64,000 bases of DNA, taken from Aquificales bacterium. GTDB taxonomy: Bacteria > Aquificota > Aquificia > Aquificales > Aquificaceae. This document shows positions 10,185 to 19,341 of the stretch, piece after piece. Location: positions 1 through 64,000 of the forward strand of contig JALWBR010000039.1 of assembly GCA_027037055.1 (NCBI GenBank). Reading direction: 5' to 3'. Both the position numbers and the translations under genes were made by a program. Position 1 is the first letter of the stretch. Every line of letters starts with the position of its first letter. The notes beneath the pieces are model-generated. The model ran no database searches, was not told where the DNA came from, and saw only the letters and a list, made by a program, of their open reading frames with translations.

Positions 10185-11363
10185 TCAACACTTTACAATC
10201 TTATAAAACCTTTTCTTACCTACCTGTACCCTCATCTCCCCTTCTATATTAATTACAGCCTTAGGATCTTCAATCTTCTCACCATTTATTTTAAGACCTC
10301 CACCCTGTATTATCCTTCTTGCTTCATTTTTTGAAGAAACAGCCCCTATCTTTAAAAGGAGATTAATGACTGAGATTTCTTCTTCAGGGATTTTTACCTC
10401 GGGAGCATCGGAAGGAAATTGTCTCTCCGAAAAAGTTCTTTCAAAAAACTCTCTCGCCTTATCCGCCTCTTCCTTGGAGTGAAACCTTGATACCAAGTAA
10501 TGGGCAAGTTTCTTTTTGGCTTCCATGGGGTGCATATCCTTTTTCATATTCTCAATATCCCTTGCAGTATAATCCGTCAATAAGGCATAGTATTCCCACA
10601 TAAGCTCATCGGATATGGACATTATCTTGCCGAACATCGTTTTGGGTTCTTCGGTTATACCTATATAGTTACCGTAAGATTTGGACATCTTTTTTACACC
10701 GTCCGTTCCCACAAGGAGTGGAAGGGTTATACAAACCTGCGGTTCAAGTCCGTATTCTCTTTGAATATCCCTTCCTACGAGAAGGTTGAACTTCTGATCC
10801 GTACCGCCCAACTCAACATCCGCCTCAATTGCTACAGAATCATAACCTTGCAGTAAGGGATATAAAAATTCATGGATGTGTATGGGAATCCCCTCTTTAT
10901 ATCTTTTATTGAAGTCATCCCTTTCAAGCATACGGGCAACCGTATATTTCGCGGATAATTCTATAACACCCTTAGTACCCAGCTTATCCAACCATTGACT
11001 GTTAAAGACTATATTTGTCTTTTCTGGATCAAGGATTTTAAAGACCTGCTCTTTATAGGTTTCCGCATTCTTTAACACCTCTTCCCTTGAAAGAGGAGGT
11101 CTCGTTTCGCTTCTGCCCGTGGGATCACCTATCATGGCAGTAAAGTCGCCTATTATAAAGTAAACCTCATGACCGAGCTTCTGAAACTGTCTTAGTTTTT
11201 GAAGAAGTACCGTATGACCAAGATGGAGATCGGGAGCGGTAGGGTCAAACCCCGCTTTAACCTTAAGGGGTTTACCCCTCTTTAACTTTTCTAATAACTC
11301 CCCTTCCTCTATTATCTCAACAGTTCCTTCCTTTATTAGTTTAAGTTGTTCCTCCGGAGACAT
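10185..11363 (-). CDS. tyrS: Tyrosyl-tRNA synthetase
   Basis: Class I synthetase charging tRNA-Tyr. The HIGH-type signature appears as HLGH ([14 protein letters not shown]) and the second as [10 protein letters not shown]-terminal S4-like RNA-binding domain ([20 protein letters not shown]) completes the 392-residue protein. GGTDQKFN(LL)VGRDIQ is the tyrosine-site region of the TyrRS-Z (Aquifex/gram-negative long) class. The ATG overlaps the stop of the upstream ompA-like gene as TAATG, so translation is probably reinitiated. Confidence 0.96.
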   Translation of the reverse strand: MSPEEQLKLIKEGTVEIIEEGELLEKLKRGKPLKVKAGFDPTAPDLHLGHTVLLQKLRQFQKLGHEVYFIIGDFTAMIGDPTGRSETRPPLSREEVLKNAETYKEQVFKILDPEKTNIVFNSQWLDKLGTKGVIELSAKYTVARMLERDDFNKRYKEGIPIHIHEFLYPLLQGYDSVAIEADVELGGTDQKFNLLVGRDIQREYGLEPQVCITLPLLVGTDGVKKMSKSYGNYIGITEEPKTMFGKIMSISDELMWEYYALLTDYTARDIENMKKDMHPMEAKKKLAHYLVSRFHSKEEADKAREFFERTFSERQFPSDAPEVKIPEEEISVINLLLKIGAVSSKNEARRIIQGGGLKINGEKIEDPKAVINIEGEMRVQVGKKRFYKIVKC

Positions 11364-12019
11364 TAATAGGTAAGACCCAGTACCTTTACCGCCCTCTGTT
11401 CCCTGTAGGTTTTACCTATCATCTTTGCAAGCTCTTCTCCATAGGAAGCCATCCTTATCCTGCTCATATCAACACCTTTTTTAACCAAATAGGATGCAAC
11501 ACTTTGCGCCCTTTCCATTGACAATTTATAGTTATACCTGTTCGTTCCCCTCGGATCCGCAAACCCTATAATTAGTATCTCTGTAATGTTCTTATCCTTA
11601 AGCTGTTCAACCACTCCGTCAAGTACCTGCTTAGCCTTTTCGGACAAGGTAAATTTATCAAAGGCAAAATAGACGGTAGCTTCCACACCTATGGAAGGTT
11701 CTATGGATTCCTTTATCTTATTTTCAAGCTCATTAAGTTTACCTTCAAGGGCGTCAAGCCTGCCAGCCATATCATTTACCTTGCTATCAAGCTTTGCCAT
11801 TTTATCCTCAAGTGCCTTCATCCTTTTCTCTATATCAGCAGCCTTTTTCTTGTTTTCAAGAATTGCATTAAAGTACTCCGCATAGCATTTGTCTAAGGCA
11901 TACTTAGTAAAAACTTCCTTCGGACTTCCGCATTTGTCCACAAGCTCAGTAGAAGCATGGGAGAAACCGATAGCCATTAGAGTTATACCTGCCAACCCTG
12001 TGAACATTACCTTTTTCAT
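11363..12019 (-). CDS. OmpA-family protein with coiled coil and peptidoglycan-binding domain
   Basis: A 218-residue secreted protein. It has an N-terminal signal peptide ([21 protein letters not shown]), an alpha-helical coiled coil at about 50-100 with regular K/L/D heptads, and a C-terminal OmpA-like domain ([48 protein letters not shown]). The C-terminal domain should bind peptidoglycan. The protein could sit in the outer membrane or periplasm, but no beta-barrel is seen and no lipobox Cys is evident, so it is not a classic Pal. A Shine-Dalgarno-like ggaggt lies upstream of the ATG. First gene of an ompA-like - tyrS - lysS - gcvPB run. Confidence 0.85.
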   Translation of the reverse strand: MKKVMFTGLAGITLMAIGFSHASTELVDKCGSPKEVFTKYALDKCYAEYFNAILENKKKAADIEKRMKALEDKMAKLDSKVNDMAGRLDALEGKLNELENKIKESIEPSIGVEATVYFAFDKFTLSEKAKQVLDGVVEQLKDKNITEILIIGFADPRGTNRYNYKLSMERAQSVASYLVKKGVDMSRIRMASYGEELAKMIGKTYREQRAVKVLGLTY

Positions 12020-12085
12020 TTCCCTACCTCCGCATTCTATTTTAACATAATAGGCGGTTTGTGTTAATATTTTAGAGGTTACAAA

Positions 12086-14116
12086 ATGAAAGTAATAAGG
12101 ACCGCCGTATTATTGCTGTTCCTCAATTGTCTTATCACCTTTGCATCCGCATCTTTCTTTTACAAGCAAGGGGAAGGTTTCACATCGGCGGGAATTCCCT
12201 ACAAGGTTAGGATAGAAAAGGGTTACATTATATATCCCGATTTTTCTGAAAAGTTATGTACATCCTGTTATACCGATGTTACGGGCGGTGCATTTCCCAT
12301 ATTCATTTACAGGGGTAACACTGCATACGAACTTGAAGGGTATTCCAAAGTATCTGTTTTTTCCGGAAAGGGCTACAGAGTTGACATTATTCCACGCGGG
12401 AACGGTATTGAAAAGGTATTTGTTATAGATGAATATGTGGATGTTAATGCATTAAAAATACAATTAGAAGGTATAGACTCCCTAAGGTTGGAAAAAGGAA
12501 GTCTTGTTGTAAAAACCTCTCGGGGCAAAGAGGTTGTATTTTCAAAACCTATAGGATACCAATTAATTGGTAGTAAAAAGATATACGTTGATGTCAGTTT
12601 TCGGATCATAGATAAAAACACTTACGGATTTAAGGTAGGCGTGTATGATAAAAGCAAGAAGTTATACATAGACCCTATAGTCTATTACAGAAATATAGGC
12701 GGATCTGGGGTGGAAGAACCAGTAAAACTGATTAAATCGGAAAAGGGAGACTATTACATAGTCGGGTACACCTCTTCACCAGACTTTCCCGAAGGTAATA
12801 CTAACTATCACCTTAGAATGGGTAAAAATATCTCCTGGGATATTCTTATCATAAGATTAAGCGAGGATTTAAAAAATATTAAAGGGGTAGCCATAATAGG
12901 CGGTTCAACGGAGGAATGGCCCAGATCCGCGACAATTGATAAGGAAGGAAATATATATGTATGCGGTTGGACTATGTCAAAGGATTTTCCAGTCAAAGGA
13001 AGACAGTTCGGCTCTTACACACCGAGACACTCCAAGGCTTTTGTACTGAAGATAAAAGGAGATCTAAGTGAGATAGTAAGATCCTTCAGGCTCGGTGGCA
13101 GTTTTTATGAATTTGCCTATGACATATTTATTGATGAGGAAGGATATGTGTATGTGGCTGGAGAAACATCCTCACCTGATTTTCCCATTACTAAAAATGC
13201 CTATGACAGAACATTTAACGGCGGAAGTATAGATATATTTATTACCAAGTTTGATAAGGATCTTGAGGAGATAATAGCAAGTACCTTTGTAGGCGGTAAG
13301 GACGGTGATGCACCGCTGGGGATGTATATAGATGACAGATATGTTTATATATCTGGACTTACCTGGTCCTACGATTTTCCTACAAGGGATAAAAGCTTTG
13401 ATAAAACCTTCGGAGGGATAATAGACGGTATAGTGATAAAGCTTAACAAGGATCTCTCGGAACTTGTTGCTTCCACATACATAGGAGGATCCGCACCGGA
13501 TAATGCGGGTTTTATAAGGGTTGATAATGAAGGAAACATATATGTGGGGGGTAAGACAAGCTCATGGGATATGCCTTATAAGAAGGATTCTTATAAACCG
13601 CTTATATCCGATATGCGACATCCAGATGCATGGCTCGCGGTTTTTGATCCTCTACTCTCAAAGCTTAAAGGTTTTACTTACATTGGAGGCTACGGGGACG
13701 ATACTATAAGCAACTTTATTGTAGATAAGAAATATATATTGGTGGGGGGATCCACAACCTCATACGATTTTCCCGTGACTGTGGATTTTAGAAAAAGCAA
13801 AACGGATAAAAATAACTACGATATGTTTATAGCGGAGTTTACAAAAGACCTTCGGAACATGAATCGTTCAATAGTAATAGGAGGAAGCAAACACGATCTG
13901 CTCAAATTCTTTCATAAAGAAGGAAATAGTTTAATTCTTACTGGTCTGACCTATTCTGAAGACTTATACGGCAACACAAATATAAAGGGACCTAATGACA
14001 TATTCGTAATGAAGTATGAGATAGACAACTTTCCTCTAAAGATTATCGGCACCCTTTTTATACTGATTCTCTGGGGTTTAATTTTCGGTTTCATATATAA
14101 ATATGTAAGGGGCTAA
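12086..14116 (+). CDS. Secreted SBBP-repeat beta-propeller protein with C-terminal membrane anchor
   Basis: A 676-residue exported protein. It has a signal peptide (hydrophobic stretch ending FASASFF), an N-terminal beta-rich domain of the kind that precedes SBBP propellers (about 25-200), then seven repeats of roughly 60 residues. Each repeat pairs IGG/LGG/VGG-S with a later D-x-G-x-Y-V-x-G-x-T-x-S-x-D-F-P, which suggests a seven-bladed propeller. A C-terminal hydrophobic helix followed by KYVRG would anchor it. SBBP proteins are surface or extracellular and of unknown function. GAGGT sits 8 bases before the ATG. It converges on the multihaem cytochrome gene, and a perfect hairpin spans both stop codons. 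Confidence 0.8.
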   Translation: MKVIRTAVLLLFLNCLITFASASFFYKQGEGFTSAGIPYKVRIEKGYIIYPDFSEKLCTSCYTDVTGGAFPIFIYRGNTAYELEGYSKVSVFSGKGYRVDIIPRGNGIEKVFVIDEYVDVNALKIQLEGIDSLRLEKGSLVVKTSRGKEVVFSKPIGYQLIGSKKIYVDVSFRIIDKNTYGFKVGVYDKSKKLYIDPIVYYRNIGGSGVEEPVKLIKSEKGDYYIVGYTSSPDFPEGNTNYHLRMGKNISWDILIIRLSEDLKNIKGVAIIGGSTEEWPRSATIDKEGNIYVCGWTMSKDFPVKGRQFGSYTPRHSKAFVLKIKGDLSEIVRSFRLGGSFYEFAYDIFIDEEGYVYVAGETSSPDFPITKNAYDRTFNGGSIDIFITKFDKDLEEIIASTFVGGKDGDAPLGMYIDDRYVYISGLTWSYDFPTRDKSFDKTFGGIIDGIVIKLNKDLSELVASTYIGGSAPDNAGFIRVDNEGNIYVGGKTSSWDMPYKKDSYKPLISDMRHPDAWLAVFDPLLSKLKGFTYIGGYGDDTISNFIVDKKYILVGGSTTSYDFPVTVDFRKSKTDKNNYDMFIAEFTKDLRNMNRSIVIGGSKHDLLKFFHKEGNSLILTGLTYSEDLYGNTNIKGPNDIFVMKYEIDNFPLKIIGTLFILILWGLIFGFIYKYVRG

Positions 14117-14127
14117 AAGCCCCTTAC
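14105..14127. terminator. Perfect hairpin spanning two convergent stop codons
   Basis: GTAAGGGGCT (14105-14114) pairs perfectly with AGCCCCTTAC (14118-14127) around an AAA loop. The left arm encodes the last codons of the SBBP protein and the right arm the last codons of the cytochrome, so both stops lie inside the hairpin. There is no long T tract on either side, so this is a probable, not certain, bidirectional terminator. Confidence 0.55.
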
Positions 14128-16697
14128 TGAACCTGTACAGGTCCTACCGTGGTTTCCGCAAAGTTACAAGGTACAGCCATATTTGCGGGTCTCGGACTCC
14201 AGCATGCAAAGTCAACAGAAGCAACAGCCACACAATAGTTACCAGGATTCAACCCAGTTATAGTATAACTACCACCATATACAGGCATCTGATACTCAAC
14301 ATTGTCCAATGTACTCACAACAGTGTTAGCCCTCGTCCACCAGCTACAGCTTGAACAATCCGTATTACAGCTTGATACAGGAGCATAAAATACCAAATAC
14401 CCCATAAAGTCCCTCTCATTGTTATTAGCATTCCATGTAACACTTATAGTCCCAGTTGAACCTACAGCCTGCACTCCAGTGGGTGCAGAAGGTGGCGTTG
14501 AATCCCACCCATACTCTATAGTGCCATCCCCATCACCATCCCCCTCAGGGGGTAGATAATCTGTATCAAGGCCATAGTTTGCAGGACCCATCATTCCTCC
14601 CCATGTCCCGCCGAAGCTTGATAGGAAATTGGCTACAAGACTCCATTCATTGTTATGTACCTTTCTATCAGGAAATCCATAAGAATAGTTGTTCCATAAA
14701 TAGTAAGGCATTATTGAAAAGTCACCGGAAGGAGGCCACCAATGCATCATACCCGACGGTTGACCCCTTAAGGTAGGCGGACCAACCGTGGTAGGAGAGT
14801 TTGCGGGCGGATCTCCTACTCCGAGATTTGTTACCCACTGTTTACCTAAGTCCATATAAGATCCCCCCGCAGTAGGACCGTGACACTTATGACAATAGGT
14901 CATATAAAGCTCCCTTCCATCCCTTAACCCCTGCGTCCCAGGATCGCTGTAAACTGACGGATTAGCCTCCTGGACAAACCAATTGATCATCGCCTCCCTC
15001 TGCTGTGCATCCGGTATGCTTCCCCCTGTCGCTATCCTCCTCTGTACCATCCTGTTCACTGTCTTCGTCCAATGTACTATGTCCTTACCTAAAGGCATGG
15101 CATCCCATCCATATACTATACCGAGATACAACGACATTCCCCTCGTAAGCCTCTTGTTATTCGTAGCACTCCCTATCACTATCCCATGACATGTTCCACA
15201 TGCAGCCTGCGCTATAAGTTCCGGCTCGCTTACTGGTATATACCCACAACACCCAGGTGGTGCATTGCTCACAAGCCAATTAACTATCCTGTTAAAGATT
15301 GTCCCGCCTTGACCTCCCGGTACTATAGCTCCATTCACATTTATCATCCTCCCCACCGTTATCTCCCAATCTTGTTGCCCCTTCCCGTCAAATAACCACA
15401 TGTCAAGTCCAGGACTGACTGTCAGGATCTTCTCATACCCTCTTATGCCGTGACATGACCCGCACACCGCCTTTACTATCTTCTCATCACTCCATGTTGA
15501 TACATCTCCGCAACACCCAGGACCAAAGTTGTTCTCAAGATAGCTCACTATCTTGCAATAGGGTGTTGTGGGATCTACACTGCAGTCATTTACTCCCCCT
15601 GGTACGGGACATCCGTTCTTCTCTATCATCCTCGCTACGGTAAATGCCCAGTCGTTCCTTGTCCCTGGTTGTTTTCCGTCCAAGAGGGTTACATCCACTC
15701 CTATTGCATTGAGGGTTATCCTTTGGTTTGCTACTACTAATCCGTGACATATTCCGCAAAACATTTGGGTGAGTTCTTGCCCTGTCTTTGTTGTGAGATC
15801 TGGCTGGGGTATTGCAAGGTTGGTGAGGTAGTTTACTATTTTGTCCACCGCTTGTCCGTTTATGCCTCCTGGTACTGGGCAGTTGTTTTTGTATATCATT
15901 TTCTCTACTGTCTCTCTCCATCCTTTTGCGTCTTTGTTAAGGGGTAGTTCTATGTCCCAGAATTTGTTTCCTGTTGTTATTCTTTGTCCGTTTATTATTA
16001 TTCCGTGACATGCTCCGCAGTAGACTTGTGTTAGTTGTTGTCCTGTTGCTGTGTTGGGGTCAAGGTGTTGTCCTACATTTGGTCCTACGTTGGTGTTTAG
16101 CCAGTTCACTATTCTTGTGAATATTTGTCCTTGTGTGCCTCCTGGTATTGCGCATCCGTTCTTTTCTATCATTCTTTTTACTGTCTCTGACCAGTCTTGT
16201 TTTCCTGCTGGTATTTTTATGTCTCCTCCTAAGGGGCTTTTTGTTACTCTCATTATGATGTTTGTGGGGTTGTTGGCGTCTATTATTACTATGCCGTGAC
16301 ATGTTCCGCAGGCTATTTTTACGAGTTCTGTGTCATCAGTGGGTAGGAGTTGGGTTGCTATGGTGGGTCCGTAGTTTTCTGCAAGATACTTTACTATTTT
16401 GTTGTATGTTGGCCCGTTTACTCCCCCGGGTACTGGACAGTTGTGTTGTTCTATCATCTTTGTTACTGTCTTTCTCCACTCTTCTTCTGTCTTTCCTTGT
16501 AATAGGGTTATTTGGGGCTTTCCTTCCGCTATGACTTTGTCCCCTACTTTTAAACCGTGACATTGTCCGCAGAGTTCTTGGACTAAGAGGGAAGGTTCCT
16601 TATTTGTTCTTATTTCCTTTTTTCTGTATTCTCCGCAACTTTGAAGGGTAAAGCCAAGGGAGATTATAACCACCAGAAATCCGATAAAAACTCTCAT
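14124..16697 (-). CDS. Seven-haem repeat c-type cytochrome lipoprotein with fibronectin III-like C-terminus
   Basis: An 857-residue secreted multihaem cytochrome. The signal peptide ends in a lipobox (TLQSC, Cys21), and the next residue is Gly rather than Asp, which favours outer-membrane placement. Six repeats of about 90-100 residues each carry CGxCHG (Cys43, 130, 227, 314, 412 and 500 as first Cys). Each continues with W-x2-TV-x-RMI/KMI (a Met that could be the distal haem ligand), then PGG and a K/R-IVNYL helix; repeat 6 is degenerate. Repeats 1-4 add a Cys in NGCPVPGG-like turns. A seventh motif, YCHKCHGP (Cys602), begins a more ordinary cytochrome c domain with several Met. The last 120 residues look like fibronectin III (SAPTGVQAVGS... 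TISVTWNAN). Function unknown; surface electron transfer is an inference. Confidence 0.85.
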   Translation of the reverse strand: MRVFIGFLVVIISLGFTLQSCGEYRKKEIRTNKEPSLLVQELCGQCHGLKVGDKVIAEGKPQITLLQGKTEEEWRKTVTKMIEQHNCPVPGGVNGPTYNKIVKYLAENYGPTIATQLLPTDDTELVKIACGTCHGIVIIDANNPTNIIMRVTKSPLGGDIKIPAGKQDWSETVKRMIEKNGCAIPGGTQGQIFTRIVNWLNTNVGPNVGQHLDPNTATGQQLTQVYCGACHGIIINGQRITTGNKFWDIELPLNKDAKGWRETVEKMIYKNNCPVPGGINGQAVDKIVNYLTNLAIPQPDLTTKTGQELTQMFCGICHGLVVANQRITLNAIGVDVTLLDGKQPGTRNDWAFTVARMIEKNGCPVPGGVNDCSVDPTTPYCKIVSYLENNFGPGCCGDVSTWSDEKIVKAVCGSCHGIRGYEKILTVSPGLDMWLFDGKGQQDWEITVGRMINVNGAIVPGGQGGTIFNRIVNWLVSNAPPGCCGYIPVSEPELIAQAACGTCHGIVIGSATNNKRLTRGMSLYLGIVYGWDAMPLGKDIVHWTKTVNRMVQRRIATGGSIPDAQQREAMINWFVQEANPSVYSDPGTQGLRDGRELYMTYCHKCHGPTAGGSYMDLGKQWVTNLGVGDPPANSPTTVGPPTLRGQPSGMMHWWPPSGDFSIMPYYLWNNYSYGFPDRKVHNNEWSLVANFLSSFGGTWGGMMGPANYGLDTDYLPPEGDGDGDGTIEYGWDSTPPSAPTGVQAVGSTGTISVTWNANNNERDFMGYLVFYAPVSSCNTDCSSCSWWTRANTVVSTLDNVEYQMPVYGGSYTITGLNPGNYCVAVASVDFACWSPRPANMAVPCNFAETTVGPVQVQ

Positions 16698-16784
16698 TAA
16701 AATTTATATTAGTACCACCTATTCGGAGTGTCAAATAAATTTACACATTCTATTAGACGAAAAAGATAAGAGTAAAATTATTCT

Positions 16785-18590
16785 GTGCAGGCGGTTATAC
16801 TCGCGGCTGGTATAGGAAGAAGATTAGGTGATATAACAAGAGAAATACCCAAATGCATGATAGAGATAAACGGTAAAACTCTAATAGAATCATCCATTTC
16901 AAACCTCTACAGGGCGGGCATAAAAAGGATAATAATGGTGGTGGGTCACGGTAAGGAAAAGCTGATTAATCATGTAAAAGAAAAATTCTCAGATAAGATA
17001 GATTTTGTATTTATAGAAAACAAGGATTACAGGGAAACCAACAATATATATTCCCTATACCTTGCAAGGGACCTTCTTACGGAAGACGATACTGTACTTC
17101 TTGAAAGCGATCTTATATACGATTTTTCCATAATTGATAGATTACTCAGAGATGAGAGGGAAGTTCTTGCGGTGGTTGATAAATATAAATCATGGATGGA
17201 TGGAACGGTTGTGAAAGTTGATGAAGAAGATAATATAACAGCCTTTATCCCCAAAGAGTTTTTTGATTACAAAGAAATAGACGAGTATTACAAAACAGTG
17301 AATATATACAAGTTCAGTAAGGAGTTTATGAAAGAGGTTTACCTGCCCTTCCTGAAGGCGTATATTGAGGTGTTCGGAAAGAAAGAGTATTACGAACTTG
17401 TCTTGAGGGTAATATCCGCCCTTGAAAGGGCTAATATAAAAGCACTTAAACTTAATGGGGAAAGATGGTATGAAATTGATACAGTCCAAGATATTAAGAA
17501 TGCGGAATGCATATTCTCAGATACTCCAGAAATAAAGCTTAACAATATAAAAGAAAGATACGGAGGTTACTGGAGATTTCCATATCTCAAAGACTTCTGC
17601 TATCTTGTTAATCCTTACTTTCCACCACCAAAGATGATTGAAGAGATAAAAACATACTTTAATGATCTATTATGTCAATATCCTTCTGGACAAAACACTC
17701 AGAATCTGCTGGCTTCCCTTATGTTCAATGTAAAAGAAAATTACATTACCGCAGGTAACGGTGCATCAGAACTTATAAAAGCTCTTGCAAGTAATATAAA
17801 AGGTAAGATAGGTATTGTTTTTCCAACCTTTGATGAATACCCAGCACGCTTTAAGGATGTTGAAGCTTTATTTCCCGTAAGGGAAGATCTCAGTTACGGA
17901 ATTGAAGAGCTGGAACACCTTCTTAAAAAATGTGAAATACTGCTTTTGATAAATCCCGATAATCCCAGGGGTAACTATATACCGCTCAATGATGTATTAA
18001 CTTTATTGGATCTTGCAAAGGACAAAGGCAAAACAGTAATAATAGACGAATCCTTCATAGATTTTTCCCGGGAAGGTGAAAGGGGTAGTCTTCTTAAAAA
18101 TGAAATACTTGAAAGGTTTCCGAACCTTGTGGTTGTAAAAAGCATAGGTAAAACCTACGGAATTCCGGGTCTAAGGTTGGGAGTTATTGCAACAGCGGAT
18201 AGGAATATAACGGAAAAAGTCAGGAAGGATCTTCCCATCTGGAACATAAACTCCATTGCGGAATTTTTCCTTCAAATAATAAACAAATACAAAGACAGTT
18301 ATAAAGAGGCATGCGAAAGAATTAAAAAGGAAAGGGAATGGCTTTATAAAAAACTGAACAGTATAAGTTTCCTAAGAGTACTACCATCCGAAGCCAACTA
18401 CTTCATGTGTGAAGTAAAAGACAAATTTTCCTCAAAAGAGCTTGTCCTTAAACTCTTTGAAAGAAACATCCTTATCAAGGATCTTTCGGGTAAAAAAGGC
18501 ATAAAGGGCAACTTTGTCAGAATAGCAATAAGGGGAAGGGAAGACAACAAAATATTGATTGATGCACTCAAGGAACTGGATAATGGTTGA
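16785..18590 (+). CDS. Fused LicC-like nucleotidyltransferase and fold-type I PLP enzyme (aminotransferase/decarboxylase)
   Basis: A 601-residue two-domain protein starting at GTG. Residues 1 to about 235 form a sugar-nucleotidyltransferase fold closest to LicC (CTP:phosphocholine cytidylyltransferase): AVILAAGIGRRLG, ENKDYRETNNIYSLYLA, and LLESDLIYD for metal binding. Residues about 260-600 are a class I/II PLP domain of the HisC/CobD group: TAGNGASELIKAL, NPDNPRGNY, IDESFIDF, and the PLP lysine in KSIGKTYGIPGLRLG. CobD-type members decarboxylate O-phospho-amino acids, so one reading is that the C-terminal half makes a phospho-amine and the N-terminal half activates it as a CDP derivative. 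This is inference. licD follows with overlap. A TAAAAT box lies 6 bases before the GTG. Confidence 0.8.
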   Translation: MQAVILAAGIGRRLGDITREIPKCMIEINGKTLIESSISNLYRAGIKRIIMVVGHGKEKLINHVKEKFSDKIDFVFIENKDYRETNNIYSLYLARDLLTEDDTVLLESDLIYDFSIIDRLLRDEREVLAVVDKYKSWMDGTVVKVDEEDNITAFIPKEFFDYKEIDEYYKTVNIYKFSKEFMKEVYLPFLKAYIEVFGKKEYYELVLRVISALERANIKALKLNGERWYEIDTVQDIKNAECIFSDTPEIKLNNIKERYGGYWRFPYLKDFCYLVNPYFPPPKMIEEIKTYFNDLLCQYPSGQNTQNLLASLMFNVKENYITAGNGASELIKALASNIKGKIGIVFPTFDEYPARFKDVEALFPVREDLSYGIEELEHLLKKCEILLLINPDNPRGNYIPLNDVLTLLDLAKDKGKTVIIDESFIDFSREGERGSLLKNEILERFPNLVVVKSIGKTYGIPGLRLGVIATADRNITEKVRKDLPIWNINSIAEFFLQIINKYKDSYKEACERIKKEREWLYKKLNSISFLRVLPSEANYFMCEVKDKFSSKELVLKLFERNILIKDLSGKKGIKGNFVRIAIRGREDNKILIDALKELDNG

Positions 18591-19341
18591 CAAAGAAACC
18601 CTGCGGAAAGCCCAAATGCTCATGTTAGAGATACTCGTTGAGGTTGATAAAGTGTGCAGGAAGGAAGGAATAAAATACTGGCTTGATAGCGGTACACTCT
18701 TAGGGGCTGTGAGGCATAAGGGCTTCATTCCTTGGGACGATGATCTTGATATATGTATGCCCGTTGAGGACTACGAAAAATTTTTAAGAATAGCTCAAAA
18801 GCTTCTTCCTTCTTTTTTATTTGTACAAACTAAAAAAACAGACAAAGGATACAAGAGAGATTATGCAAAGGTAAGAACTTCTAAGGGAAGGATACTTGAA
18901 GGTAACGAGTTAAAAAAGAACAGGAAAGGTTACCACCAAGGCATATTTATTGATATATTTCCTTGTATAACCATAGATGCTTCGGATTATAAATTCTACA
19001 AAATCCTATCCTGGCTTAAAGCCTACCCCGCGGAAAGATACACAGGCAGTGAAAAATTGAGGCGTTTTTTTATAAAGCTCGGGAGAAAGTTACATAAGGG
19101 TTGGAACAAGGATGATCTTATTGTTGTAAGAAGCCTTGAGTTTGTTGAACCCGACTTCTGTATAAAACTTAAAGATCTTTACCCCTTGAAGGAAGGAGAA
19201 TTTGAGGGCTACAAGTTTCTTATACCTTTTAATCCGGACGCCTACTTGAAATCTCTTTACGGCGAAAATTATATGGAACTACCCCCTCCTGATAAGAGGA
19301 TCACCCATGCCTCGCTTATAGAGATATATGATAATATTTAA
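18583..19341 (+). CDS. LicD-family phosphotransferase
   Basis: LicD proteins transfer phosphocholine or similar groups from CDP carriers onto surface glycans. The signature is at the N-terminus: YWLDSGTLLGAVRHKGFIPWDDDLDICMP, broken here as WLDSGTLLGAVRH and GFIPWDDDLDI, with the DDDLD acidic cluster. The ATG at 18583 (aagga 9 bases upstream, overlapping the previous gene by 8 bases) is preferred to a TTG at 18559. The 252 residues match the family. No membrane helix is seen, so it probably acts on the cytoplasmic side. Pairing with the upstream LicC-like fusion suggests the fusion supplies its CDP substrate. Confidence 0.88.
   Translation: MVDKETLRKAQMLMLEILVEVDKVCRKEGIKYWLDSGTLLGAVRHKGFIPWDDDLDICMPVEDYEKFLRIAQKLLPSFLFVQTKKTDKGYKRDYAKVRTSKGRILEGNELKKNRKGYHQGIFIDIFPCITIDASDYKFYKILSWLKAYPAERYTGSEKLRRFFIKLGRKLHKGWNKDDLIVVRSLEFVEPDFCIKLKDLYPLKEGEFEGYKFLIPFNPDAYLKSLYGENYMELPPPDKRITHASLIEIYDNI

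Noticed and set aside
15586-16563. Several long open frames on both strands inside the cytochrome gene
   Set aside because: They arise because the coding strand is poor in T and so lacks stops; their translations are low-complexity Arg/Ser/Thr or Leu/Ser/Val-rich without domains, while the cytochrome frame has clear haem repeats.
14124-16697. CRISPR-like or tandem DNA repeat array in the cytochrome gene
   Set aside because: The repeated segments around the haem motif (tgacatgttccgca and variants) are spaced about 280-300 bases apart, diverged, and in frame, so they are protein repeats.
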